Positions 17,901 to 25,773 are shown, counted from the first letter of the stretch. The stretch is DNA of 64,000 nt from Micromonospora sp. WMMA1947 (GCF_027497355.1 NZ_CP114909.1:1-64000), one strand, 5' to 3'. Program-made: numbers and translations. Notes: generated by a model from the letters alone, not told the origin.

Positions 17901-19328
17901 GCGCCGCTGCAGCGGCTGACCGCCGCCACCTCGTTCGCGGCCCGCTCGTCGGGCAAGTCGTCGAACGCGATCGCTGCCGCCGCACCCCAGGCGGACCCGT
18001 GGACCACCATCCCGGGCTACCCGGCGAACGTGATGGACAACCGGGTCGTCACCGTCGACGGCTCCGTCTACTCCATCGCCGGTGGCGACGGCACCGCGTC
18101 GAGCGCCAAGAACTACCGGTACGACCCGATCGCCCAGACGTGGACCGGGATCGCCGACCTGCCCGGCGCGCGCAACGCCATGACCGTCGGGGTGGTCGAC
18201 GGCAAGATCATCGCCACCGGCGGCTGGGGCGCCGCCGGTCCGGACGCCGCCACCTTCTCGTACGACCCGGCGGCGAACACCTGGACCCGCAAGGCCGACA
18301 ACCCGGCGCCGCGCTCGGCAGCCGGCCAGGCGGTCGCGGGCGGCAAGCTGTACGCGATCGGCGGCTGCACCACCGCGAGCTGCACGCCGATGGCCAACTC
18401 GGTGGTCCGGTACGACCCGGGCGCCGACGCCTGGGAGACGTTGCCGGCGTACCCGAAGTCGGTGGCGTTCCTGTCCTGCGGCGGGATCGACGGCATCGTC
18501 TACTGCACCGGCGGCAACGACGGAACCACGTCGCAGAAGGTCGGGTATGCCTTCGACCCGGGCGCGAACGCCTGGACCGCCATCCCGGACGCGCCGGCCG
18601 ACAGCTGGGCCTCCTCGTACGCGGTGGCCAATGGCAAGCTCCTGGTCGTCGGCGGGTCGCAGGGCGGCGCCATCACCAACGCCGGCTTCGCGTTCGACCC
18701 GGCGACCAACTCGTGGGCCAACCTGCCCAACGCCAACACCGCCCGCTACCGGGGTGGCGCGGCCTGCGGGTTCTACAAGATCGGCGGTTCGTCGGGCAGC
18801 TTCACGGCCACCAAGGACAGTGAGGTCCTGCCCGGCTTCGGCGAGTGCTCGGAGGCCGCGGCCGACGTGAGCTGGCTGACCGTCGACAAGTCGAAGGTCA
18901 CGCTGGCGCCGGGTGAGAAGGTCACCGTCACCGTCACGATGACGGCGAACGTCGACCAGCCGGGCACGTACTCCGCGTCGGTGGCGATCAAGGAGGACAC
19001 TCCGTACACCGTCGAGCCGGTGGCGGTGACCATGATCGCGCAGCCGCCGACCACCTGGGGCAAGCTGTCCGGCACGGTCTCCGGCACGAGCTGCCAGGGC
19101 ACCACCGCGCCGCTGGCGGGCGTGACAGTGCAGGTCGACTCCTGGGCGAACTCGTACACCTTCACCACCGACGCCCAGGGCCGGTACGCCTACTGGATGG
19201 ACCGGCGCAACAACCCGCTGACCCTGATCGTCGCGAAGGACGGCTGGAAGCCCCAGACGCGCCAGACGAAGATCAACAGCAGTACGCCCACGGTGGAGGA
19301 CTTCACCCTCTCCCCCACCCGCTGCTGA
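14931..19328 (+). CDS. Secreted S8 (subtilisin-like) protease with Kelch repeats
   Basis: 1465 residues, AGGAGG at 14917-14922. Signal peptide to ~37 (AQA). Residues ~45-160 resemble a propeptide. The S8 domain (~175-475) has the triad D200 (ASIDSGVQ), H246 (DGHGTHTMG) and S416 (SGTSMAAPH), with the oxyanion-region Asn in SNGNNG (~344-347). Then come two carboxypeptidase-regulatory-like beta domains (~480-645), a jelly-roll module (ETFDGTGVPDGWTVVD ... YEASWEWWWQVDNVLIG, ~660-830), another CarboxypepD-like module, and at ~1020-1290 about five Kelch repeats (YDP...W, GGxxYxxGG). An Abnormal-spindle-like strand region (SWLTVDKSKVTLAPGEKVTV) and a last CarboxypepD-like domain end the protein. 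Kelch repeats embedded in an exported protease are unusual. Role: extracellular proteolysis. Confidence 0.93.
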   Translation: MLRRPHRWGPARRLVSAGAALVLAATTLAVTGTAAQAETGAGASADDKIRPELTRQLQGKSEGDFWIHFGAKADLSKAAAIKDWNERGAAVAAALKKTAADSQSKIRAELDRSGTKYQTFWATNAIKVTDGSLTMAQNFAAHSEVDGLYAPVEYKLPETTPGTDEKSANALEWGIANINADDVWSQYGVKGAGITVASIDSGVQFDHPALVNSYRGNNGDGTFDHDYNWYDAAGECATAPCDSDGHGTHTMGTMAGADGANQIGVAPEVKWIAANGCCPSDDALVSSGQWMLEPTDLNGQNPDVSKRPNIINNSWGTRTPSNEPFMEDITDAWTASGIFGVWSNGNNGPSCQTSGSPGSLASNYSAGAYDVNNNIASFSSRGTGQNGEIKPNISAPGVNVRSSVPTDSYASISGTSMAAPHLAGAIALLWSAAPTLVGDVTATRALLDDAAIDKGDTQCGGTTDDNNVYGEGRLDALALLAAAPIGDNGTLAGKVSDAATGAGIAGATVTVSGAADRTLTTGADGTYSSLLPAGDYQVVVSAFGYATRTLSATITANTTTTLDVALTAVASVTVSGQVTDGPGHGWPLYAKVSVEGTPISDYTTPATGRYSLSLPSGATYRLTVEPQYAGYLTTTKEITVGTGNAVANIAVQANPEACTTAPGYTTSSDGEYETFDGTGVPDGWTVVDNAGTGQVWEFTDAGERGNLTGGSGNFAIIDSDNYGSGGRQDTSLVSPVVDLTGVTAPVIRFNQDYNWLNSDRADVDLSLDGGTTWSNVLRQAADVRGPRVTEVPIPQAAGQSQVRVRFHYYEASWEWWWQVDNVLIGSKLVCKPVNGGLVLGHVRDKNDNGYVNGATVTSKDRPAEKATTVATPDDTELPDGFYWMFSSLTGTHPFTASAGNYVSQTKQVTVEEDWATAANFQLAAGRLSVKPTSITGTVRMPSGKVSKTFTVTNTGGAPVTAEFSERDGGFVLQRADGSQLSQQQVLGSTGAPLQRLTAATSFAARSSGKSSNAIAAAAPQADPWTTIPGYPANVMDNRVVTVDGSVYSIAGGDGTASSAKNYRYDPIAQTWTGIADLPGARNAMTVGVVDGKIIATGGWGAAGPDAATFSYDPAANTWTRKADNPAPRSAAGQAVAGGKLYAIGGCTTASCTPMANSVVRYDPGADAWETLPAYPKSVAFLSCGGIDGIVYCTGGNDGTTSQKVGYAFDPGANAWTAIPDAPADSWASSYAVANGKLLVVGGSQGGAITNAGFAFDPATNSWANLPNANTARYRGGAACGFYKIGGSSGSFTATKDSEVLPGFGECSEAAADVSWLTVDKSKVTLAPGEKVTVTVTMTANVDQPGTYSASVAIKEDTPYTVEPVAVTMIAQPPTTWGKLSGTVSGTSCQGTTAPLAGVTVQVDSWANSYTFTTDAQGRYAYWMDRRNNPLTLIVAKDGWKPQTRQTKINSSTPTVEDFTLSPTRC

Positions 19329-19343
19329 CCTCAGCACCGACGA

Positions 19344-19379
19344 GGACGGCCCGCCCGGCACACACCGAGCGGGCCGTCC
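19344..19379 (+). terminator. Terminator hairpin after protease
   Basis: Perfect 11-bp inverted repeat GGACGGCCCGC (19344-19354) and GCGGGCCGTCC (19369-19379), 14-nt loop, 15 bp after the protease stop. Confidence 0.8.
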
Positions 19380-19406
19380 CACTTCTGTTGATCTGCGAGC
19401 CCGGCG

Positions 19407-19455
19407 AGATCTTGGTACCAAACGGCCCCATAGGGGCACTTTCCTACCAAGATCT
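19407..19455. repeat. Two-part intergenic repeat, element A (copy 2)
   Basis: Starts AGATCTTGGTACCAAA and ends TTTCCTACCAAGATCT, with the same inner GCCC/GGGC stem and loop core as copy 1 at 9206-9255. The pairing can be extended outward by GGCG/CGCC with a bulge. It lies 78 bp after the protease stop. Confidence 0.85.
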
Positions 19456-19562
19456 CCGCCAATCCCACCACGCGGAACGCGCGTCTCGCCTGACGGGAGG
19501 CTCGTCGCGGCAACCAGCCGCACGAGGATCTCCGGCACACACCCGCGCCCCCACCGGCGGCG

Positions 19563-19629
19563 GATCTTGCACATGCGGCCCTGGCAAAGTGCGCCAAAGG
19601 GACACCCCCGGGGCCAAAAGTTCAAGATC
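19563..19629. repeat. Two-part intergenic repeat, element B (copy 2)
   Basis: 67 nt from GATCTTGCAC to GTTCAAGATC. The last 19 nt match copy 1 (9400-9418) at 16 positions. Inner GGCCC/GGGCC stem. It follows element A by 107 nt. Confidence 0.8.
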
Positions 19630-19630
19630 G

Positions 19631-19660
19631 CCGGACCGGACCGGACCGGACCGGACCGGG
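19631..19660. repeat. Tandem 5-mer repeat after element B
   Basis: Five copies of CCGGA plus a last CCGGG, starting one base after element B, in the position held by the GGGAGCG array in copy 1. It ends 26 bp before the stop of the convergent regulator gene. Confidence 0.85.
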
Positions 19661-19686
19661 GTGGGGCGGGGCGGGCGGGGGCGCGG

Positions 19687-20175
19687 TCAGGGAGTGAGGC
19701 GGAAGCCTACGCCTCGGACGGCGTGGATCGTGGCGGAAGCGTCGAGGCGGCCCAGCTTGCGGCGGAGGCGGCGGACCACCGAGTGCATGTCCGAGCGCCG
19801 TCCGAGATGGTCGTTGCCCCACACGGTGCGGTGCAGCCGGGCGTACGTCCACACCTGGCCGGGCGTGCCGGCGAGGCAGACCAGCAGGTCGTGCTCCAGC
19901 GGCGTCAACCCGATCTCCCGCTCCCGCCAGCGCAGCACCCGCCGGTCGGAGTCGACGGCCAGATCACGCCCGGGCGGCTCGGCCGGTGTCTCGACGTCCA
20001 CGACCGCGGGCGGCGGGGTGAGCGCGGGCCGACGTACCAGGTCGAGGAAGCGACGGGCCTGGTGGGCGCTGGAGACGATCAGGAACGACTCGGTGCCGCC
20101 GAGCAGTTGGGCGAGCTGCCGGCGCTCGGCCGACGAGGACGCGATGCCGATGACCAAGGACGGGAGCCCTGTCAT
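19687..20175 (-). CDS. Winged-helix transcriptional regulator, paralogue 2
   Basis: 162 residues from an ATG with AAAGGTGG upstream; the frame is open well beyond but without coding character. It has the same two-part layout as 14101-14673: N-terminus SLVIGIASSSAERRQLAQLLGG versus SLVIGVTSSPAERLRLTELLDG, then an OmpR-type winged helix (GLTPLEHDLLVCLA, VWTYARLHRTVWG, SDMHSVVRRLRRKLGRLD, HAVRGVGFRLTP). No receiver Asp site. The two paralogues bracket the protease gene, both on the minus strand, as if a regulator duplicated around it or the protease inserted between two copies. Confidence 0.86.
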   Translation of the reverse strand: MTGLPSLVIGIASSSAERRQLAQLLGGTESFLIVSSAHQARRFLDLVRRPALTPPPAVVDVETPAEPPGRDLAVDSDRRVLRWREREIGLTPLEHDLLVCLAGTPGQVWTYARLHRTVWGNDHLGRRSDMHSVVRRLRRKLGRLDASATIHAVRGVGFRLTP

Positions 20176-20347
20176 CCGTTCCCACCTTTCCGGCAGGCCG
20201 AACCACAACGCCGGGCGGCCGCCAGGCACGACGTTGCGGAGGCACCTGGCTTGCGGAGTTCGACCCGAGGGGTGCGGGAGCTGCGGTTTCGTGAGGCTTC
20301 GGGGTGAACTACCGGGATCATATAGCCGGGCACCGATGATTGGTATA

Positions 20348-20370
20348 GCAGTTAACGTCGATGTAACTGC
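20348..20370. promoter_or_regulatory. Candidate operator upstream of regulator paralogue 2 and STAS gene
   Basis: GCAGTTA (20348-20354) and TAACTGC (20364-20370), perfect 7-bp arms with a 9-nt spacer, in the AT-richest part of the 279-bp divergent intergenic region (atcatatag at ~20320). Only this element stands out in the region. Confidence 0.4.
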
Positions 20371-20454
20371 CTGCAACAAGGTGTTCGAGGCAACCTGCGC
20401 CGGGCCGGTTTCGCCACGCGCGTACCGATGAGAGCCGGGAGGTACGGCGGTCCA

Positions 20455-20856
20455 ATGCGTGTGATCACCCACCTGCTCTGTCTGGCCGACGGGACGCCCA
20501 CCCGCGCGGACATCGCGGCGCGCTGCGCCGAACTGGCCGAGGCGCTGCGTGGCCGCGACGGGGGCGTGGTGGTGTGCGACGTGTCCGCCGTGACCGCACC
20601 CGACCTGGTCACCGTCGAGGTGCTGGCGCGGATGCGCCTGACCGCGCGGCGGTTCGGCTGGCGGCTGGAGGTACGCGGCGCGGGCGACGACCTACGCGAG
20701 CTCGCGGGCCTGCTCGGGCTGGCCGGCGCCCTCCTCCAGCCGGGCGGGCAGCCCGAACAGCGGGAACAGGCGGTCGACGTCGAGGAAGTTGTTGAGCGAC
20801 GTGATCCGGTCGCCGGAGACGCCGAGCACGATCAACGCCCAGGGCACGTGGCCTGA
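20455..20856 (+). CDS. STAS-domain protein (anti-sigma-factor antagonist-like)
   Basis: 133 residues from ATG 20455 (GGGAGG at 20437-20442); an ATG at 20428 is possible. Residues ~15-95 form a STAS fold: [54 protein letters not shown]. No Ser in the usual phosphorylation position (DVSAVTAPD has Ser/Thr neighbours). The last ~50 residues ([20 protein letters not shown]) are highly charged and are encoded opposite the end of the convergent sigma-factor gene. The same STAS/sigma convergence is common in actinomycetes by my recollection. Probably a cytosolic regulatory protein; partner unknown. Confidence 0.8.
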   Translation: MRVITHLLCLADGTPTRADIAARCAELAEALRGRDGGVVVCDVSAVTAPDLVTVEVLARMRLTARRFGWRLEVRGAGDDLRELAGLLGLAGALLQPGGQPEQREQAVDVEEVVERRDPVAGDAEHDQRPGHVA

Positions 20857-21726
20857 GCCGTCGGGGTCACGCCGGTAGTGCCCGAACGCGGGCATCCCGT
20901 TGGCGGCGGTCGGTACGAGGCGGGAGCCGCGGCAGCCGCTGCCGGTGCCCGCCATCCACGCCGCGATGTGCTCGGGGCCGTGCAGCCACAGCGGCAGCGG
21001 CGGCATCGACAGCGTCGCGTCCTCGTGCAGCAGGGCGGTGAGCGCCGTCAGGTCGTACGCCTCGAAGGCGCGCACGTAGCGCGCGAGCAGCGCCTGCTGC
21101 TCGGCGTCGAGCGGCCGGCGCACGTCGGCCTCGGTGTCGGCGGAGGCGAGCGTGGCCCGCGCCCGCTGCAGGGCGCTGTTGACGCTCGCCACCGACGTGT
21201 CGAGCAGTTCGGCGACCTCCTGCGCCGACCAGGCCAGCACCTCGCGCAGGATGAGCACTGCGCGCTGCTTCGGCGGCAGGTGCTGCAGCGCCGCGACGAA
21301 CGCCAGCCGGACCGACTCCCGGCCGGCGACCACCTCGGCCGGGTCGGCGACCTCCGGCAGCACCCGGTCGTCGGGCGCCGGACCGAGCCAGATCTGCTCC
21401 GGGCGCGGCTCGCCGGGGTGGGTGGCGGTGCCGACGCCGGCCGGGCCGAGGTCCATCGGCCGGACCCGGCGCTGCGCGCTGGTGGACATGGTGAGGCAGA
21501 CGTTCGTCGCGATCCGGTAGAGCCAGGTCCGCAGCGCGGACCGCCCCTCGAACTTGTCGAAGTTGCGCCAGGCCCGGACGAACGTGTCCTGCACCGCGTC
21601 CTCGGCCTCGAAGGCCGAACCCAGCATCCGGTAGCAGTAGCCGGTCAGCTCCGACCGGTACGCCTCGAGTTGCGCCTCGACGGGGACGCTCGCCACCTCG
21701 CTCACCTGGCTGAAACTAGCCCACAT
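20692..21726 (-). CDS. SigG-like ECF sigma factor with SnoaL-like C-terminal domain
   Basis: 344 residues from ATG 21726; no good ribosome-binding site is seen and an internal GTG (SEVASVP region) is an alternative. Region 2: [56 protein letters not shown]. Region 4: [45 protein letters not shown] ~120-residue NTF2/SnoaL-like domain follows ([34 protein letters not shown]) and ends [17 protein letters not shown]. This fits the sigma-70 family often labelled SigG/SigX5, in which the C-terminal domain is thought to control activity. The last 165 bp are also coding for the STAS protein on the other strand. Confidence 0.9.
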   Translation of the reverse strand: MWASFSQVSEVASVPVEAQLEAYRSELTGYCYRMLGSAFEAEDAVQDTFVRAWRNFDKFEGRSALRTWLYRIATNVCLTMSTSAQRRVRPMDLGPAGVGTATHPGEPRPEQIWLGPAPDDRVLPEVADPAEVVAGRESVRLAFVAALQHLPPKQRAVLILREVLAWSAQEVAELLDTSVASVNSALQRARATLASADTEADVRRPLDAEQQALLARYVRAFEAYDLTALTALLHEDATLSMPPLPLWLHGPEHIAAWMAGTGSGCRGSRLVPTAANGMPAFGHYRRDPDGSGHVPWALIVLGVSGDRITSLNNFLDVDRLFPLFGLPARLEEGAGQPEQARELA

Positions 21727-21822
21727 GCTGCGTGATCGCGAGCACGTTCGAGCCCGTGCCGATGAGTACGCCCGGCCCGCGCGGTCCAACTGTCGTCAGG
21801 TCACCACGTCCGAGGAGCACCG

Positions 21823-22650
21823 ATGACCACAGCGCAGCGCGACGAGACCCACGCCCCGGGGCGGTACGCCGACGTCAACGGCGTCCACCTGTACTACGAG
21901 ACGCACGGTGCCGGGCGGCCGATGATCCTGCTGCACGGCGGCCTTACCTCGGGTGAGATGTTCGCGCCGATCCTGCCCACGCTGGCCGCGAAGCACCAGG
22001 TCGTCGTGGTGGACCTCCAGGGCCACGGCCGCACCGCCGACGTGGACCGGCCGCTCGACATGGCGCTGATGGCCGACGACGTCGCCGCGCTCATCGACCA
22101 CCTCGGGCTGGACCGCCCGGACGTGGTCGGCTTCTCCCTCGGCGGCGGCGTCGCCCTGCACACCGGTTTCCGGCACCCGGAGAAGGTGGGCCGGCTGGTC
22201 GCCGCGTCCGCGCACATCCGCCGTGACGCCGTGTACCCGGAACTGCTGGCGCAGCAGGGGCAGGTGAACGCCGCGGCGGCCGAGTACATGAAGGACACGC
22301 CGATGTACGAGCTGTACCAGCGGGTCGCGCCGCGTCCGGAGGACTTCCCCCGGCTGCTCGACAAGATCGGCGAGGCGATGCGGAAGGACTTCGACTTCAC
22401 CGAGCAGGTACGCGCCCTGCGGGTGCCGACACTCGTGGTCGCCGCCGACGCCGACATGGCCCCGCCGAGCCACTTCGTCGAGGTGTTCGGGCTGCTCGAC
22501 GGCGGCCTCCGCGACGGCGGCTGGACGGGCGAGGGCCGCCCGGCGGGCGGGCACGCGCTGGCGATCCTGCCCGGCCTGACCCACTACGACATCGACCAGT
22601 CGCCGCTGTTCGCCGCGGTCACCCTGGACTTCCTCGACCGGGACCGCTGA
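21823..22650 (+). CDS. Alpha/beta hydrolase
   Basis: 275 residues, GAGGAG just upstream of the ATG. Landmarks: oxyanion-region HGG (LLHGGLTSG), nucleophile elbow VGFSLGGG with Ser105, acid in VAADADMAPP, and a C-terminal His in GLTHYD. The cap has two helices (MKDTPMYELYQRVAPRPEDFP). Cytosolic. It is divergent from the SigG-like sigma gene with 96 bp between, an arrangement often seen between these sigma factors and small hydrolases. Substrate unknown. Confidence 0.9.
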   Translation: MTTAQRDETHAPGRYADVNGVHLYYETHGAGRPMILLHGGLTSGEMFAPILPTLAAKHQVVVVDLQGHGRTADVDRPLDMALMADDVAALIDHLGLDRPDVVGFSLGGGVALHTGFRHPEKVGRLVAASAHIRRDAVYPELLAQQGQVNAAAAEYMKDTPMYELYQRVAPRPEDFPRLLDKIGEAMRKDFDFTEQVRALRVPTLVVAADADMAPPSHFVEVFGLLDGGLRDGGWTGEGRPAGGHALAILPGLTHYDIDQSPLFAAVTLDFLDRDR

Positions 22651-22718
22651 GTCCACGCGTGTGCCGCGTCCCGTCCCGGGGTACCGCTTTCCGCAGGAGC
22701 ACTGGTGAGGAGGACGAG

Positions 22719-22946
22719 ATGACCGACCCCAGGTACGCACCGATCGGGCTGGCCACTGCCGGGCAGTTGGTCCCGGACGACGGGGAGACCGGCGGCGGTG
22801 AGGTCGTCGGCGCCGACGACGCGGCGGCGGACGCCGCCCGGGCCGGCGCGGACGTGGACCTGTCCCGGGCCGACCGGGACAGCGACGGCACCCCGGTGGG
22901 CGCCGCCGATGCCGAGGCCGACCGCAGGCGCGCCGCCGGCGAGTGA
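22719..22946 (+). CDS. Small acidic hypothetical protein
   Basis: 75 residues, ATG with GAGGAGGA immediately upstream. Rich in Asp, Ala, Glu and Gly (GADDAAADAARAGADVD, DRDSDG), with no hydrophobic core; probably largely disordered. The strong ribosome-binding site and good codon use support expression. It follows the hydrolase by 68 bp and ends at a terminator hairpin. No family recognised. Confidence 0.65.
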   Translation: MTDPRYAPIGLATAGQLVPDDGETGGGEVVGADDAAADAARAGADVDLSRADRDSDGTPVGAADAEADRRRAAGE

Positions 22947-22952
22947 ACGACC

Positions 22953-22994
22953 GGTTCCGTCCCGCCATCCGTACGACGGTGGCGGGGCGGAGCC
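22953..22994. terminator. Bidirectional terminator
   Basis: 15-bp stem: 22953-22967 (GGTTCCGTCCCGCCA) pairs with 22980-22994 with two G-U-compatible mismatches and a 12-nt loop, between the small acidic gene and the convergent surE. Confidence 0.75.
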
Positions 22995-22998
22995 GTCC

Positions 22999-23829
22999 TC
23001 AGCCGTCGACCGGCAGCTCCACGTCGGGCAGGTGGCCCAGCGCCCGGATCGCGGTCACGGCGGCGTACCCGTCGGCCAGCCAGGCGATGTCGGTGCCGGG
23101 GACCGCGCGGACCGCGTTCTCCTCGACCGCCGTCCGCACGAAGCCCTCGCCCCGCTCGGCGATCGAAACCTGCACCTGGCCGAACGGCGCCAGGGTCGCC
23201 CGGCGCAGCCCGGCCACCTGGTCGGCCGGCAGGTCGGGCACGTTGAGGTTGAGCACGGTGCCCGGGTCCGCCTCGGCCAGCCACGGCAGCAGCGTCGCGG
23301 CCAGCTCGGCGGCGCTCGACCAGTGGCGGGACTCGTCGTCCACGCTGTCCAGCACCGCGATCGCCGCGCCGCCACTGCCGGCGCTCGCCGCCGCCGGGGT
23401 GAGCACGTCGAGCGACACGGCGAGCGCGCGGATGCCGTTGTTCCCGGCGGTCAGCGCCGCGCCGACGGTGCCGGAGTGCAGGACCGCGTGGCCCGCGTTC
23501 GCGCCCCGGTTGATGCCGGACAGCAGCAGATCCGGGACCGGCCCGAACACCCCGAGCCCGGCCAGCACCGCGATGTAGGCCGGGGAGGCGGCCACCGCGT
23601 ACGCCGGCACGTCGGGCAGGCCGTCCAGCTCGGTCTCGCGGAACACCAGACGCCCGTCCTCGGTCACCGCGGACAGCGCCGCGCTCATCCCGCTCGCCTC
23701 GGCCTCCGGCGCCGCGACCACCACGTCCAGCCCGCGCTCGTACGCGGCCCGGGCCAGCGCGCGGATGCCGGGGGCGTGCACGCCGTCGTCGTTCGTCACC
23801 AGCACCCGGGGCGGCCGGTCAGCCGTCAT
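22999..23829 (-). CDS. surE: 5'/3'-nucleotidase SurE
   Basis: 276 residues from ATG 23829; a GTG at 23838 is possible. Family landmarks: VLVTNDDGVHAPG with the metal-binding Asp pair at the N-terminus, VVVAAPEAEASGMSAALS, LLLSGINRGANAGHAVLHSGTVGAALTA carrying the conserved SGxNxGxN site, and NLNVPDLP. SurE hydrolyses nucleoside monophosphates to nucleosides and phosphate with a divalent metal. It overlaps the end of the upstream kinase gene by 11 bp, so the two are co-transcribed. Confidence 0.93.
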   Translation of the reverse strand: MTADRPPRVLVTNDDGVHAPGIRALARAAYERGLDVVVAAPEAEASGMSAALSAVTEDGRLVFRETELDGLPDVPAYAVAASPAYIAVLAGLGVFGPVPDLLLSGINRGANAGHAVLHSGTVGAALTAGNNGIRALAVSLDVLTPAAASAGSGGAAIAVLDSVDDESRHWSSAAELAATLLPWLAEADPGTVLNLNVPDLPADQVAGLRRATLAPFGQVQVSIAERGEGFVRTAVEENAVRAVPGTDIAWLADGYAAVTAIRALGHLPDVELPVDG

Positions 23830-24760
23830 CGTCGCCACCGTCCAGCGGGGTCAGCCGCACCCGGCCGGCCAGTTCGCGTACCGCCTCGGCCCGGCCGGTG
23901 CCCAGCCCGTGCCGGGTCACGTTGAGCGCTCCGGCGGCGGCGCCGACGTGCAGCGCCTCCCGCATGTCGCCGCCCCGGGCCAGCACCGCCGCCACCCCGG
24001 CGGTCATCGAGTCGCCGGCGCCCCGGTGGTCGGCCAGTTCCAGCGGCGGGGCGTGCACCAGCAGCGGCTCGCCGTCCTCCGGCAGCGCCAGCGCCGGCTC
24101 CCCGGCGCGGCTGATCAGCACCGTCCGTGCGCCGCGCTCCTGGCAGCGGCGGCCGGCGTCGCGCAGCGCCTCGACGCTGTCGTCCTTGGCGAGGCCGTCG
24201 TCGAGCAGTTCCTCGTGGCTGACCTTCAGCACGCTCACCCCGCCGTCGAGCACGGCCTCCAGGTACGGCCCGGACAGGTCCGCCACCACCGTGCCGCCGT
24301 TGGCGCCCAGGTCGGCGGCGAGCCGGCGGTAGATGTCCGGGTCCACCACCTGCGGGTCGGCCGGCCCGCTGAGCACGCTGACCGGGGCGCGCAGCCCTTC
24401 GGTGAGTGTCACCGTGTACAGCTCGTCGATGTCGTGCCGCACCATCGGCGCGCCCGGGTGCTCGGCGATCTCGGCCCGCTCGCCGTCGCGCCTGTCGTGC
24501 ACGTACCAGCCGGTGCCGGATTCCCGCCGGACCACCCGTACCGTGACGTCCTCGTCGTCGAGCAGCTTGCGGACCGCGTCGCCGACCTCGCCGCCGAGGC
24601 CCACGCACAGGGTCACCGGTACGCCGAGCGCGGCGATCATCCGGGTCTGCCACACCCCCTGCCCGCCGGGGTGCAGGTGCAGCTCGGGTACGTCGCCCTG
24701 CTGCTCGATCGTCACAGTCAACAGCGGGGCCGGGGCGAACACCATCACCTTCTGGTCCAT
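23819..24760 (-). CDS. PfkB-family carbohydrate kinase
   Basis: 313 residues. N-terminal GG signature region LHLHPGGQGVWQTRMIAALG and C-terminal active-site loop DHRGAGDSMTAG, with the catalytic Asp and anion hole, define the ribokinase/PfkB fold. It resembles 1-phosphofructokinase-like members but with an unusual PGGQG substrate loop. Sits 68 bp downstream of a D-amino-acid oxidase-like gene and overlaps surE, suggesting a short sugar/nucleoside-related operon. The exact sugar cannot be read from sequence. Confidence 0.88.
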   Translation of the reverse strand: MDQKVMVFAPAPLLTVTIEQQGDVPELHLHPGGQGVWQTRMIAALGVPVTLCVGLGGEVGDAVRKLLDDEDVTVRVVRRESGTGWYVHDRRDGERAEIAEHPGAPMVRHDIDELYTVTLTEGLRAPVSVLSGPADPQVVDPDIYRRLAADLGANGGTVVADLSGPYLEAVLDGGVSVLKVSHEELLDDGLAKDDSVEALRDAGRRCQERGARTVLISRAGEPALALPEDGEPLLVHAPPLELADHRGAGDSMTAGVAAVLARGGDMREALHVGAAAGALNVTRHGLGTGRAEAVRELAGRVRLTPLDGGDDDG

Positions 24761-24828
24761 CCACCAGTGGTGCCCGCTGACCGGCCCCGGTAATCCCCCA
24801 GGTCAGTGCGGGTGTGCGGGTGCGGCGG

Positions 24829-25773
24829 TCAGCTGCCCAGGGCGAGATCCGCCACCTCGGCGGCGCAGCCCCAGGACAGCGTCACCCCCGCCCCGCCGTG
24901 CCCGTACGCGTGCACCAGCCGTCCGTCCGCCGGGTCCACCTCGACGCGGGGGCCGCCGTGCCGGGCCGGGCGCAGCCCGATCCGCTCCCCGACCAGCGGC
25001 GCGTCCGCGAGCTGCGGCACCAGCGCCACGCACCGGCGCCGGATCGCGGCCGCCTCCTGCGGGTCGGGGCGGGTGTGCCACACCCGCCCCTCGTAGGTGC
25101 CGCCGAGCACCACGTCGTGGTGGCGCGGGTGCACGTACGTGATGCCGGCCGGGTCGTCCTCGTCGCGTACTGAGACGGTCAGGCCCGGATTCGCCACCAG
25201 CAGGACGTGCCCGCGCGCCGGGTACACGGCCGGGTCGGCGGCGAGGCGGCCGGCGGCCAGACCGGTCGCGTTCACCACGACCGGCGCGACCTCGTACGCC
25301 TCGGCGAGCGCGCCCAGGGGACGGCGGACGATTCGGCCGCCGCCCGCCTCCAGGCGCTGCCGCAGCCAGGTGAGGTACGGGGTCATCTCCACCGACGGGG
25401 CGGTGAACCGCAGCAGCGCGGTGTACGGCGGCTCCGCCGGCTCGGCCACCAGGTCGCCGCAGGCGTCGGCCCACCAGGGCGGCCCGGCGTAGCGGTGGCG
25501 CAGCCACATCCGGGTGGGCCGGTCGACCACCCCCGGCACGCCGTCGGCCGCCTGGCGGCGCAGCTCGGCGTGGGTGTCCCGCGCCCAGCGCAGCACCCGG
25601 GGATCCTCCTCGGTGTGGCTGGGGTACCAGACCGCGGCGGCCACCGTGGACACGGTGTCGGCCGGGTCGTGGGCGGTCAGCACGGTGACGTGTGCGCCGC
25701 GCCGCTGGAGCGTGAGCGCTGTCGTCATCCCGATCACCCCGCCGCCGACCACCACCACGTCCGCCTTCGTCAT
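24829..25773 (-). CDS. FAD-dependent D-amino-acid oxidase-like protein (paralogue 1)
   Basis: 314 residues. Rossmann FAD motif VVVGGGVIGMTTALTLQRRG at the N-terminus and the C-terminal DAO signature LVHAYGHGGAGVTLSWGCA (HAYGHGGxGxTLSWG). The middle carries VVNATGLAAGRL, the second FAD-contact block. Such enzymes oxidise D-amino acids to 2-oxo acids with release of ammonia and H2O2. A second family member is at 32194-33147, clearly related in the C-terminus (YGHAGNGVMLSWGCA). Probably cytosolic, first gene of a DAO-kinase-surE operon. Confidence 0.9.
   Translation of the reverse strand: MTKADVVVVGGGVIGMTTALTLQRRGAHVTVLTAHDPADTVSTVAAAVWYPSHTEEDPRVLRWARDTHAELRRQAADGVPGVVDRPTRMWLRHRYAGPPWWADACGDLVAEPAEPPYTALLRFTAPSVEMTPYLTWLRQRLEAGGGRIVRRPLGALAEAYEVAPVVVNATGLAAGRLAADPAVYPARGHVLLVANPGLTVSVRDEDDPAGITYVHPRHHDVVLGGTYEGRVWHTRPDPQEAAAIRRRCVALVPQLADAPLVGERIGLRPARHGGPRVEVDPADGRLVHAYGHGGAGVTLSWGCAAEVADLALGS

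Noticed and set aside
14907..19625. Very long open frame on the minus strand opposite the S8 protease
   Set aside because: It mirrors the codon pattern of the real gene; the translation is Arg/Gly/Val-rich low-complexity sequence with no motif, while the plus strand holds a signal peptide and an intact catalytic triad.
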